A DNA stretch of 33,241 nucleotides, from positions 1-33,241 of the forward strand of contig NZ_BAGF01000144.1 in assembly GCF_000308755.1 (NCBI RefSeq). The letters run 5' to 3'. The notes under the pieces were generated by a model. That model was not told the origin of the DNA. It searched no databases and saw nothing but the letters and a program-made list of their open reading frames with translations. Numbering within the stretch: the stretch's first letter is position 1; the number at the start of each line of letters is the position of its first letter. The stretch comes from Nocardia pneumoniae NBRC 100136 (GTDB lineage: Bacteria > Actinomycetota > Actinomycetes > Mycobacteriales > Mycobacteriaceae). The translations under genes were made by a program, and so were the position numbers. Positions 22,626 to 30,686 of this stretch are shown in pieces.

Positions 22626-24820
22626 GCGAGCGGCTCCAGCCGCAGACGCTGCTCGGTGTGGTTTTCGATCTCGGCGCGGCTGTACAGCATCGGTACGTAG
22701 TCGCCGCGTCGCCAGAGATCGTGCAGATCGCGGTAGTGCGGGCTGCTCGGGTCACCGGATTGACCTGGGGTGTTCACGCAGATCGAATTGTCCCAGGCGC
22801 CGACATCGATGATCATCCGGAACGAGGCTCCGAGGAATGGCGAGAAGTCCGCGGGGTGGTACATCGCGGCGGCTACCGTCGAGCCGGAGCCGCCGATCGG
22901 TGTCGGTCCGATGTTCCATGAGGCGTCGAGATCGCCGAGGGGGTGTGGCTGGGTATTCCGGTGCAGCGCACCCCAGCTCCATTGCCGCTGGTCATGGCCC
23001 AGGGTCTGCTGCAGGTGTGTGTAGGCGTCCTGGAGTGTGTGGTGCAGGAGTTGGTCGCGTGCCTGGTCGCTGGGCGGGTTGCGTAACCAGTGGTGTACGG
23101 CGGCGGGGTCGGGGTGCGGGATGAGCGGCACCGCGGCGGGCGGTGCGACGGAACGAACGACCGCGGGTCCGAGGTGACGCGTCCACCACGTTTCGAACAG
23201 CGCCGCCGCGGCAGAGTCGACGTCCAGTACGGCATCCCAGGTACGCAGCAGCTCGAGTGCGGCGGCGGCGTGCTCGTTCTTCGGCGTGGCACAGGCACGC
23301 AGGCATTGCACGACCTCTCTGGCGGTGACCGAGAGCAGATCGTTCTGCAGGGCGCGGCTGTCGGCCTGCGCGTGCGGGGATGGACGTCCGAGCACCTGGA
23401 CGATGCGGGCGTACCGGTCGTGAGCCGGCCACTCGTAGGCCGGGAGGGGCAAACCCTCCGGCACATTGAATTCATTTGCGCTGGCGATGAATCCGCCTGC
23501 GGGGCAGACGGTTCGGGCGAAGTCCGCTGGTCCGAAGAAACCGTCCCAGCGATATCGCGAGTGCGCTGGAATCGGGAGCAGCCCGTCGTAGCCGATGCGT
23601 TTGGGGACCAGTCCGGCAGTTCGCGTGGCGATTGTCCCGTGGATATCCGCGTAGACGTGGTTTTCACCGGGGGCGCGCCAATTCTCCAGGGCTTTGTCGA
23701 ATTCCGGCCATGACGTCGCGGTCAAGTAGTCGAGACTGCCGAAATACGGTGCGGTGCCGGGTTCGAACCAGGTGGAACGCAGAGCGTAGGCCAGTCGGCG
23801 GTGCCGGTCGGCGTGCAGCACGGGGCCGTGTCGGCTGAATTGCAGCTCGACAGTGACCGGTTCGGCGGCCTTGACCGCGATCGTCTCGGTCACCGTTTCC
23901 AGTTGCTCGGCGCCCAGGTCGACCACGACGAGGTCTTCGGTATCGATGGGACATACCGTGAAGCCGAAAGCGGCGGTTCCGTTGTGGCCCAGCGCGATAC
24001 CCGGCATGTGCGGCTCGCCGGCGCCGATCACGTCGAGACCTGGCGCGGACAAATGCGCGATGTAACGCAGTGAAGGAGCGGTGTAGCCGCGGTGCGGGTC
24101 GCTGGCCAGCAGGGGCCGCCCAGTGACGGTGCGTTCCGCGGCCAGTGCCCAGCAGTTGCTGCCCTCGACCGCGTCTGCCGGAACAGGCAGTGGCGGTTGC
24201 CCGGTCGCGAGCAGATAGGGGGCGAGCACTTCCGGTGGAATATTCGGATTCAGTCCGTCCGGTACGGCGGTGCGGTGTCCCCCGATCAGGTGCCGGCGGA
24301 CCAGATCCGAGTCCGCTCCTGCCGCCGCGGCGACGAGCGAGCGATGCACTTGCGAGAGCAGGTTGAAAACCGGTGCGTGTGTGCGTGGACGCACCAGGTC
24401 CTCGGGAGCCCACCGAGCAGGGAGGTAGCCGGCGCGCGCGAATTCCGGTGGCAGATCTGCCGGATTCTCTGTGAGCCAGTCGAGATAGGCGTTGATTCCG
24501 GCGACGAACCGGGTCACCGCCGCCTGGGTCGCCGATCCGTAGGCACGCCATTCCGCGTCCATGTCGCCGCGGTAGAGCAGCAGCCGTGCGGCTCGGTCGC
24601 GGGCCACGTGTTCCGGACCGAGTGCTTCCGACAGCTGCCCGAGCCCGCGGCGACGCCAGAGGTCGAGCTGGAACAGGCGGTCCCGTGCCGCGTTGTAGCC
24701 CTGGGCGAAATAGAGATCATCGATCGACTGGGCGTAGATATGGGGGATGCCCCAGCGGTCGATGAGGATCTCCACCGAACTGGTCAGCCCGGGTATCGGG
24801 TGGGTTGTCGTCGTCGGCAC
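22622..24820 (-). CDS. Penicillin-acylase-family Ntn hydrolase (S45)
   Basis: The product is 732 aa from a GTG at 24820. The alpha region is typical: EILIDRWGIPHIYAQSIDDLYFAQGYNAARDRLFQLDLWRR, seen in two blocks near residues 17-57. The autoproteolytic Gly-Ser junction and nucleophile are Gly220-Ser221 (VEGSNCWALAA), followed by the beta-subunit start and PLLASDPHRGY. No export signal is evident, so it is probably cytoplasmic, unlike secreted acylases. In the cluster it could remove an acetyl group (the step assigned to FzmO-type amidases in other hydrazine pathways), or run in reverse and join the salicyl group from a thioester to an amine or hydrazine. Neither role is proven by sequence. 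Confidence 0.85.
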   Translation of the reverse strand: MPTTTTHPIPGLTSSVEILIDRWGIPHIYAQSIDDLYFAQGYNAARDRLFQLDLWRRRGLGQLSEALGPEHVARDRAARLLLYRGDMDAEWRAYGSATQAAVTRFVAGINAYLDWLTENPADLPPEFARAGYLPARWAPEDLVRPRTHAPVFNLLSQVHRSLVAAAAGADSDLVRRHLIGGHRTAVPDGLNPNIPPEVLAPYLLATGQPPLPVPADAVEGSNCWALAAERTVTGRPLLASDPHRGYTAPSLRYIAHLSAPGLDVIGAGEPHMPGIALGHNGTAAFGFTVCPIDTEDLVVVDLGAEQLETVTETIAVKAAEPVTVELQFSRHGPVLHADRHRRLAYALRSTWFEPGTAPYFGSLDYLTATSWPEFDKALENWRAPGENHVYADIHGTIATRTAGLVPKRIGYDGLLPIPAHSRYRWDGFFGPADFARTVCPAGGFIASANEFNVPEGLPLPAYEWPAHDRYARIVQVLGRPSPHAQADSRALQNDLLSVTAREVVQCLRACATPKNEHAAAALELLRTWDAVLDVDSAAAALFETWWTRHLGPAVVRSVAPPAAVPLIPHPDPAAVHHWLRNPPSDQARDQLLHHTLQDAYTHLQQTLGHDQRQWSWGALHRNTQPHPLGDLDASWNIGPTPIGGSGSTVAAAMYHPADFSPFLGASFRMIIDVGAWDNSICVNTPGQSGDPSSPHYRDLHDLWRRGDYVPMLYSRAEIENHTEQRLRLEPLA

Positions 24821-24853
24821 GGCACCTGTTCTTCCGGTCGTGGAATTGCGCGG

Positions 24854-26170
24854 TCAGGCGGTCGGCACGCGCAGCGGCGGGCCGTCCTTGCCGTACACCG
24901 GGCAGCCGATATTCAGCTCGAACGGGGAGAACAGCGCGTACTCCTGGTGTTCGCGCAGGCGCAGCACGAAGCGGTTGGAGTCGGTCCAGAAGTCGCCGTT
25001 GAGGGTCAGCACTCGGTCCTTCTCGCCGAGCCCTTCGGCGGTGAGCAGCTTTCTGATGTAGGTGCCCATGGTTCCGACGCGGGTGTCGTAGACGGCGCGG
25101 ATCAACCGGTAGTAGGTCTCGTAACCGGTCTTGAAGAACGTTTCGTAGTGACGCTGTGCCTCGACTTCGGAGGTTTCGCCGGCGAGGCACTTGTGGGTCT
25201 CCTTGGCCGCCTCGCGGCCGGTCGCCAGCGCCAAGTACACGCCTGCGGAGAAGATCGGATCGGTGAAGCATCCGGAGTCGCCGACGACGAAATAACCAGG
25301 ACCGGCGAGGGTGTCGGAGTGGTACTCGAAGTTGCGCTCGCCGCGAATGTCGTGCCATACCCTGGTGCCGGTGAGCCGTTGCGCGATGCGGGGCAGCCGT
25401 TCCAGGCCGAGGGCGAAGATCTTTTCCGGCGTCGACGCCTGCAGCCTGTCGACCGGCGCCATGGCTCCGACGCTGATGATGTCGTCGCGGATGGGGATGG
25501 CCCACATCCATCCGTCGGCGTGGACGCCGATCTGGGTGTCTCCTTCGCGCGTGGGATTGTACCGCTCGTCCAAGCCTTCGAAGTGCTTGAAGACCGCGGC
25601 CATCTTCAGCTGATTGTCGGTCTTGCGCAGCCCGAGCTGACGGGTGATGACGCCGGCTCGCCCGCTGGCGTCGATGACGTATTTCGCGGTGGCGCTGTCC
25701 ATCAGGCCGTCGCGCTCGAAGCGCACGCCGACGATGCGGTCGCCGTCGAACATCAGTTCTTTGACCGGGGTTTCCTGCAGGACCGTGACGCCGGGCGACT
25801 CGGCGGCGGCGTCGAGCAGGATCTTGTCGAACAGCGCACGTTCGACTTGATAGGTCCAGGTCCGGTAGCCCTCGTCGCCGGTGACGTCCAAGTCGACCAG
25901 GCGGTTGCCGTCCGGGAGGATGAGGTCGAGGCCCTTTTTGATCGGGAACCCGTGACCCGGCATCTTGTCCAGCACACCCAGCAGTTCGAGCATGTCGGCG
26001 GTGTAGGGCAGGAAGGACTCGCCGATGTGGAACCGTGGGAACGAGTCGCGTTCCAGGACCAGGACGGAATGCCCGGCCTGCGACATGGTGATCGCATAGG
26101 AGGAGCCGGAGGGTCCGCCGCCGATCACGATGGCGTCGTAGTCGGTCTTTGTTTCTGTGTTGGGTGACAT
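24854..26170 (-). CDS. FADH2-dependent halogenase-like flavoprotein, probably acting on a carrier-bound substrate
   Basis: The product is 438 aa with the FAD motif VIGGGPSGSSYA (residues 15-26), RFHIGESFLP (46-55) and the halogenase motif WxWxIP seen as WMWAIP (221-226), which distinguishes flavin halogenases from hydroxylases. A Lys pair at 78-79 (FPIKKG) is near the position of the catalytic Lys of PrnA/PltA. The later GDSGCFTDPIFSAGVYLAL block is also typical. It resembles the type that acts on carrier-protein-tethered pyrrole or aryl groups, and the free aryl carrier protein is the gene directly upstream, so chlorination of carrier-bound salicylate is the best hypothesis. No flavin reductase gene lies in the cluster; a cellular one would be needed. 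Confidence 0.8.
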   Translation of the reverse strand: MSPNTETKTDYDAIVIGGGPSGSSYAITMSQAGHSVLVLERDSFPRFHIGESFLPYTADMLELLGVLDKMPGHGFPIKKGLDLILPDGNRLVDLDVTGDEGYRTWTYQVERALFDKILLDAAAESPGVTVLQETPVKELMFDGDRIVGVRFERDGLMDSATAKYVIDASGRAGVITRQLGLRKTDNQLKMAAVFKHFEGLDERYNPTREGDTQIGVHADGWMWAIPIRDDIISVGAMAPVDRLQASTPEKIFALGLERLPRIAQRLTGTRVWHDIRGERNFEYHSDTLAGPGYFVVGDSGCFTDPIFSAGVYLALATGREAAKETHKCLAGETSEVEAQRHYETFFKTGYETYYRLIRAVYDTRVGTMGTYIRKLLTAEGLGEKDRVLTLNGDFWTDSNRFVLRLREHQEYALFSPFELNIGCPVYGKDGPPLRVPTA

Positions 26171-26192
26171 GGTCGTCCTGTCGCGAGAAGGT

Positions 26193-26450
26193 TCAGTGGG
26201 TGGTCGAGGGGGTGCTGGTCAGCCGGGCCCACGCCACCAGCGTGGGTTCGGCGGTGAGGTCCTCGACGGCGATACGGATTCCGACGCGGCGCCAGAGGTT
26301 GAGGATCCGCATCATGCCGAGGGAATCGAGGCCCATATCGAGCAGATCGGCGTCGTCGGCGAGATCGGCGGGGTCGATCCGGAGGATGTCGGCCACGGTG
26401 GCGCGCACCTGGGCCAGGGTGGGCGGTTCGCCAGGGGGTCTCAGCGGCAT
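26193..26450 (-). CDS. Stand-alone aryl/acyl carrier protein
   Basis: The product is 85 aa from the ATG at 26450. The phosphopantetheine attachment serine is Ser43 in LLDMGLDSLGMMRI, and the flanking helix pattern (TVADILRID, NLWRRVGIRIAVEDL) fits the aryl carrier domain normally fused to isochorismatase (EntB/DhbB C-terminus). Here it is free-standing. It sits between the salicylate AMP ligase and the halogenase-like gene, which strongly suggests that the ligase loads it with salicylate and the halogenase acts on the thioester. Confidence 0.88.
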   Translation of the reverse strand: MPLRPPGEPPTLAQVRATVADILRIDPADLADDADLLDMGLDSLGMMRILNLWRRVGIRIAVEDLTAEPTLVAWARLTSTPSTTH

Positions 26451-26479
26451 GGTTGTTCTCGTCCTCCCTGTCGGTGCGG

Positions 26480-28084
26480 TCAGTCCTGCGCCGCTGCTGC
26501 GGCGATGAGAGCTTTTTTGTCGACCTTGCCCAGTCCGGTGAGCGGGAGGTCGGGCACGATTTCCAACCGGTCCGGCAGCTTGTAGTCGGCGATGCCACGC
26601 TCCTGCAGGACTTTGCGGATCTCTCGAAGCGTGGGCACGGGGTCTGCCGCGCACACATACGCGCAGATCCGTTCGCCCAGGTAGGGGTCGGGTATCGGGA
26701 TCACGGCGGCGCGATCGATGCTGGGGTGGGCCAGCAGGTAACCCTCTACCTCCGCGGCGGATACCTTGTTGCCGCCGCGAATGATCACGTCCTTGCGGCG
26801 GCCCTGGACGATGAGCTCGCCGGTCGGGGTCAGCCGGGCGAGATCGCCGGTGCGATAGAAGCCATCCGGTGTGAAAGCGACGGCATTGTGCTCGTCTGCT
26901 CGGTAGTAGCCGCGAAGGGTATACGGCCCGCGGGTGAGCAACTCGCCGGTCGCCCCTGGTTGCACCGCGACGCCGCGGTCGTCGACGAGGCGAAGTTCGT
27001 CGTCGGGTGACAGGGGACGTCCCTGGGTGGTGAGCACGGTCTCGAGCGCGTCGGTTTCCCGGGTCATGGTGATCAGGCCCTCGGCCATGCCGAACACTTG
27101 CTGCAACCGGCAGCCGAACGCTGGTCCGATCCGCGCGGCGATGTCGTACTGCAAGGGTGCTCCGCCGACCTGGATGATGCGAAGGCTGGTCAGATCGTGG
27201 TGGTTGTCGGCGACGGTGTCCAGCCATAGCTGCATCAGCGCCGGGACCAGGGCGGTCACCGTGACCCTCTCGCGTTCGATCAGTTCGAAACACTCTGCGG
27301 GGATCGGATCTTCGACGAGGACGACCGTGCCGCCGACCCGAAGGGTGCCGATGATGCCGGGGCAGCCCCAGGTGAAGTTGAACGCGGCGGGGAGCGCGGC
27401 GAGGTAGACGTCGTCGCGGGTCAAGCCGGTTACCGCCGCGGCGGCGCGGGTTTGATAGGCGTAGTCGTCGTGTGTGCGGGGGATCAGCTTGGGTAGTGCG
27501 GTGGTGCCGCCGGAGAGGAGGAAGAACGCGGCGTCCGACGGGTCGGGAGCCGGTAACGCGATGGGGTCGGCGTCGACCTCGGCGAGTCCGATGGCGTCGT
27601 CGGGGACGTCTTTGCCGTGCACGAACACCTGCATGGCCGGGAACTCGCCGGCGAGTGTCGCCGCGAGGGCGGCATGGTCGAATCCATGGCTGTGGTCGGG
27701 GACCACATAACCGCGCGCGTCGGTCATCGCGAGCAGGTGTCGAATCTCGGCCGCGCGGTGGGCGGGCAGCGCGAAGACCGGCTTGACATCGAGGCTGATC
27801 AGCGCGAACACCACCACGACGAACTCCGGGGTGTTGGCGAGTTGGACCACGACCCGATCGCCGGCCGCCAGGCCGTAGGCGGCGAACCCGGCCGCTGTGC
27901 GTTGCACGCGCCGATCGAGTTCCACGTAGGTCGTCCGGGTTTCGTTGTGTACGAGCGCGATACGGTTTCGATGCCGTGCCGCCCACTGATGGGGCAACTG
28001 GGCCAGCGTCTCACCGCTCCAATGACCGTGGTCGCGGTATCGCACCGCGACATCGGGCGGCCAAGGCGTGCATCCATCGAGCAT
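26480..28084 (-). CDS. Salicylate-type aryl-AMP ligase (MbtA/YbtE-like)
   Basis: The product is 534 aa, with AGGAG upstream of the ATG at 28084. It belongs to the ANL superfamily: A3 loop LSGGTTALPKLIPRTH, A5 QVFGMAEGLITMTR, and the hinge/A8 region DLARLTPTGELIVQGRRKDVIIRGGNKV. In the aryl-specificity region the sequence is FNFTWGCPG where the DHB-specific DhbE has HNYPLSSPG. The Asn is kept, and the residue at DhbE Ser240 is Cys, which in the literature as I recall it marks salicylate-activating enzymes. The His of DhbE is replaced by Phe, which is unusual and may reflect a modified ring. Reaction: salicylate plus ATP gives the adenylate, then transfer to the carrier protein encoded downstream. 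Confidence 0.85.
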   Translation of the reverse strand: MLDGCTPWPPDVAVRYRDHGHWSGETLAQLPHQWAARHRNRIALVHNETRTTYVELDRRVQRTAAGFAAYGLAAGDRVVVQLANTPEFVVVVFALISLDVKPVFALPAHRAAEIRHLLAMTDARGYVVPDHSHGFDHAALAATLAGEFPAMQVFVHGKDVPDDAIGLAEVDADPIALPAPDPSDAAFFLLSGGTTALPKLIPRTHDDYAYQTRAAAAVTGLTRDDVYLAALPAAFNFTWGCPGIIGTLRVGGTVVLVEDPIPAECFELIERERVTVTALVPALMQLWLDTVADNHHDLTSLRIIQVGGAPLQYDIAARIGPAFGCRLQQVFGMAEGLITMTRETDALETVLTTQGRPLSPDDELRLVDDRGVAVQPGATGELLTRGPYTLRGYYRADEHNAVAFTPDGFYRTGDLARLTPTGELIVQGRRKDVIIRGGNKVSAAEVEGYLLAHPSIDRAAVIPIPDPYLGERICAYVCAADPVPTLREIRKVLQERGIADYKLPDRLEIVPDLPLTGLGKVDKKALIAAAAAQD

Positions 28085-28099
28085 GATCGGTTCTCCTGG

Positions 28100-29449
28100 T
28101 CATCCGGCGCTGGCGTATGCGGCGGTGGGTACGAGGAAACGGGCGACGCTGTCGAGCTTTTCGCAGGTCTCCTCGAATTCGCGGTCGGGCCGGGACTGCC
28201 CGACGATGCCCGCGCCCGCCTGCAGCCAGGTTCGGCCCTGCTGGCGGTACACCGCGCGCAGGACGAGCGCGGCGTCCATGGCGCCGTTGGCGTCGACGGT
28301 GAGTACGGCACCGCTGTAGAGGCCACGCGGGCTGGTTTCGTGGGTGCGAATAGCGGTGTAGGCCGCGTCTTTGGGCACTCCGGATGCGGTGACGGCCGGG
28401 AAGACGGCGGCGAAGGCGTCCCATGCGTGCCTGCCCTCGGCAAGATGGCCCGCGACGCGGGAGGCCAGGTGCTGGACGGTGCCGCGCTCGCGCACCGCCA
28501 TGAATTCCTCCACCACCAATGTGTCGGGGTCGCAGACGGGCGACAGTTCGTCGTGGGCGATCTTGACCGAAATCGCGTGCTCGTAGATTTCTTTCGAATT
28601 CGACAGCAGCTCTGCTCGCAAACGGCGATTCTGGGTTGGGTCCTCGGTCAGCGCGCGGGTCCCGGCCAATGGTTGGCTGATGACGCGGCCGTCGGTATCC
28701 ACGGAGACGACCACTTCCGGGCTGAAGCCGGTCGCTTCGATGCCGCCCAGCCGCAGCAGAAATGACCTGGCCGGGTTGTTGGCTCGGCGTCCGCGCTGGT
28801 AGGTGGCGATGAAGTCGATCTCGGTGGGAACCGCGAAAGTGCGCGACAGTATCACCTTCTGGAGTCGCTCGGCGTGGATGTCGCCGACCGCCTCGGCGAC
28901 GGCCTGCCGGTATCCGGTCGCGTCGTGGCGAACATCGATCGGGCTGGACGCGGCATCGGAGCGGTTCGGCCGGGCCCGGAGCCGGGAAAGTACCTCGTCG
29001 AGGCCCGCCTGATCGGCGGAGCGGACCAAGGCGACGTTGCCGTCGAGCCGTACTTCGGTGTGCGGCACCACCAGATGCGCGAGTCGTTGTGACCCGATGC
29101 GGTCGCGGTTGCCGTCCTTGGCGTAGGCCAGCTCGAATGCCGTCCACCCGTATGCGCGCCAATCCGGCAGTGCGATTCGTCCGAGGAGCTCGCGGATGTG
29201 TCGCAACGGCGGTCCCTGCCATGGCATCGAGATTCGGCCCGCGCTGTCGGACAGGTGCGCACCGGTATGGTCCAGGCTGATCTCGGCAAGCGCGCCGCCG
29301 GCATAGCACCACTGGTTCGGCTGCTCGTAAATGACGTAGTCGCCGTGCAATTCGGCCGCCGCGAGGCTGGTCATGGCGGTCAACGGGTCGACCGAGAGCG
29401 GGATGGTGCGTTCGAAATAGCGTTGGCCCGTTGTGGATGTCACGGACAT
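28100..29449 (-). CDS. Salicylate synthase (MbtI/Irp9-like)
   Basis: The product is 449 aa, the same length as MbtI. It has the chorismate-utilising fold with the conserved segments KVILSRTF, RSFLLRLGGIEATGFSPE, EPLAGTRAL-type (here QPLAGTRALTED), SNSKEIYEHAIS, VRERGTVQHL, FPAVTASGVPK and RTWLQAGAGIV. These match MbtI along the whole protein, so it should convert chorismate via isochorismate to salicylate and pyruvate in a Mg-dependent way. It is not a simple isochorismate synthase, as no isochorismate-pyruvate lyase is present in the cluster. Just 19 bases separate it from the DAHP synthase gene. Confidence 0.92.
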   Translation of the reverse strand: MSVTSTTGQRYFERTIPLSVDPLTAMTSLAAAELHGDYVIYEQPNQWCYAGGALAEISLDHTGAHLSDSAGRISMPWQGPPLRHIRELLGRIALPDWRAYGWTAFELAYAKDGNRDRIGSQRLAHLVVPHTEVRLDGNVALVRSADQAGLDEVLSRLRARPNRSDAASSPIDVRHDATGYRQAVAEAVGDIHAERLQKVILSRTFAVPTEIDFIATYQRGRRANNPARSFLLRLGGIEATGFSPEVVVSVDTDGRVISQPLAGTRALTEDPTQNRRLRAELLSNSKEIYEHAISVKIAHDELSPVCDPDTLVVEEFMAVRERGTVQHLASRVAGHLAEGRHAWDAFAAVFPAVTASGVPKDAAYTAIRTHETSPRGLYSGAVLTVDANGAMDAALVLRAVYRQQGRTWLQAGAGIVGQSRPDREFEETCEKLDSVARFLVPTAAYASAG

Positions 29450-29468
29450 TCCCTTTCGGTCGAGCGGA

Positions 29469-30686
29469 TCAGGCGGTGACGGCGTCGGCGAAGTGATCGA
29501 CGATGGCAGCGGCTTGATCCGGGTTCAGACGCGGATCGCATGGCGGCCGTTGGCTGTCGTCGCTCGCGCTGGACAGAGCTTCACGACATTCGGTGACCTC
29601 GTCCGGGGTCACCTCCAGGTGCAGGCCACCGGGGTGGCAGCCCGCGCCGCGCAGAACCCGCACAAAGGCGGTGATCTCCGAGCGAATGTCGCCGAGCAGG
29701 CGTACTTTGCCGCCTGTCGAGACCCGTGTGTTGCCGTGCATCGGGTCGCACTGCCACAGCACCGGCGCGCGGGTCTCGGTGACGATGCGCAGCAGCGGCG
29801 CCAGCCGTCGTTCCGCGGCGTCGGCGCCGAGCCGGGTGATCAGGCTGAGCCGTCCCGGTTCGTGCCGCGGGTCGAGAGTGCGGGCGAGATCGAAGACGTC
29901 GTATCCGGTGGCGCTCGGCCCAATTTTCACCGCGATCGGATTGCTGATCGCCGCCGCCCACTGGACGTGCCAATTCCACAGGCGGCGCGTGCGATCGCCG
30001 ATCCAGAGCAGGTGCCCACTCGCGGCGTAGGGCGTGTCCCCGCCCCGGGTCAGTGGTTCCTCGTAGTCGCGCAGCAGCGCTTCGTGCGAGACGAACAGCG
30101 AGCGATCCCTCGCGGAGCGGGAAATTTCGAGGTCGACGAGGGTATCTCGGGAGTGGTGGTATGCCGCCACGAGCCGCTGCGGGTCTGGGCGGCGGGTGGC
30201 GGCTACGGGTGCGAGGCTGTTGACGGCGTCGCCGCGATAGGTGAGGACTTCCGTACCGTCAGAGGTGCGTTCGATCGCCTGGGTGCGCGGCTTCGCATAC
30301 TGACCCGCCATACGCGCGACCAGGACCACCTTCGAACCGGTCCGGTCGGCAAGCCGGTCGGCCAAACTCGTGTACAGGCGCAGCCTGCGCACGACGTGAT
30401 CGGTGGCCGCCATGTCGAAGGTTTCCGCGCATTCCCCGATGTGCAGCACATAGGCCTGCCCGGCCTCGGCGAGTGCGAGTTCGTCGCGAAGCCTGCCGAT
30501 ATCGGCGCCGTGCACCAGTGGCGGGCAGTGTGCGAGGTAGGCGCGGGCCTGGTCGAGTTCGGTCGAGCGGTGCCACGGAGGTTGGTGCTCCGCGGGCAGA
30601 TTGCACAGTCCGGCCAGGCGAGCCGCCGCGGGGCCAGTGGGGGTGAGGAGCTCGACCGGTGTGGGAAGAGGGTGGGACATGCTCAT
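29469..30686 (-). CDS. Class II DAHP synthase, short PhzC-like type
   Basis: The product is 405 aa from the ATG at 30686, which overlaps the preceding TGA (ATGA) and has GAAAGG directly upstream; ATG 30680 is an alternative. It has the class II motifs GECAETF with the metal Cys86, GQYAKPR (128-134), KIGPSAT and WQCDPMHGNT. Primary-metabolism AroG of actinobacteria is about 460 aa, with an N-terminal regulatory extension; this form is shorter, as in PhzC of phenazine clusters, which suggests weak feedback control. It boosts the first step of the shikimate pathway (phosphoenolpyruvate plus erythrose 4-phosphate) to feed chorismate to the adjacent salicylate synthase. Confidence 0.92.
   Translation of the reverse strand: MSMSHPLPTPVELLTPTGPAAARLAGLCNLPAEHQPPWHRSTELDQARAYLAHCPPLVHGADIGRLRDELALAEAGQAYVLHIGECAETFDMAATDHVVRRLRLYTSLADRLADRTGSKVVLVARMAGQYAKPRTQAIERTSDGTEVLTYRGDAVNSLAPVAATRRPDPQRLVAAYHHSRDTLVDLEISRSARDRSLFVSHEALLRDYEEPLTRGGDTPYAASGHLLWIGDRTRRLWNWHVQWAAAISNPIAVKIGPSATGYDVFDLARTLDPRHEPGRLSLITRLGADAAERRLAPLLRIVTETRAPVLWQCDPMHGNTRVSTGGKVRLLGDIRSEITAFVRVLRGAGCHPGGLHLEVTPDEVTECREALSSASDDSQRPPCDPRLNPDQAAAIVDHFADAVTA

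Noticed and set aside
24092..26167. Long plus-strand open frame (about 690 codons) opposite the acylase and halogenase genes
   Set aside because: It is an antisense shadow caused by high GC; the minus-strand proteins show catalytic motifs over the same stretch.
26480..28084. AMP ligase as a diazotising enzyme (CreM-like)
   Set aside because: Nitrous-acid clusters can use an acyl-ligase homologue for diazotisation, but this one has a salicylate-type pocket and sits directly before an aryl carrier protein, so normal aryl activation is the simpler reading.
26193..29449. Mycobactin/nocobactin siderophore locus
   Set aside because: Salicylate synthase, ligase and carrier are present, but there are no NRPS, PKS, lysine N-hydroxylase or siderophore transport genes in the window, and no iron-box-like site was seen.
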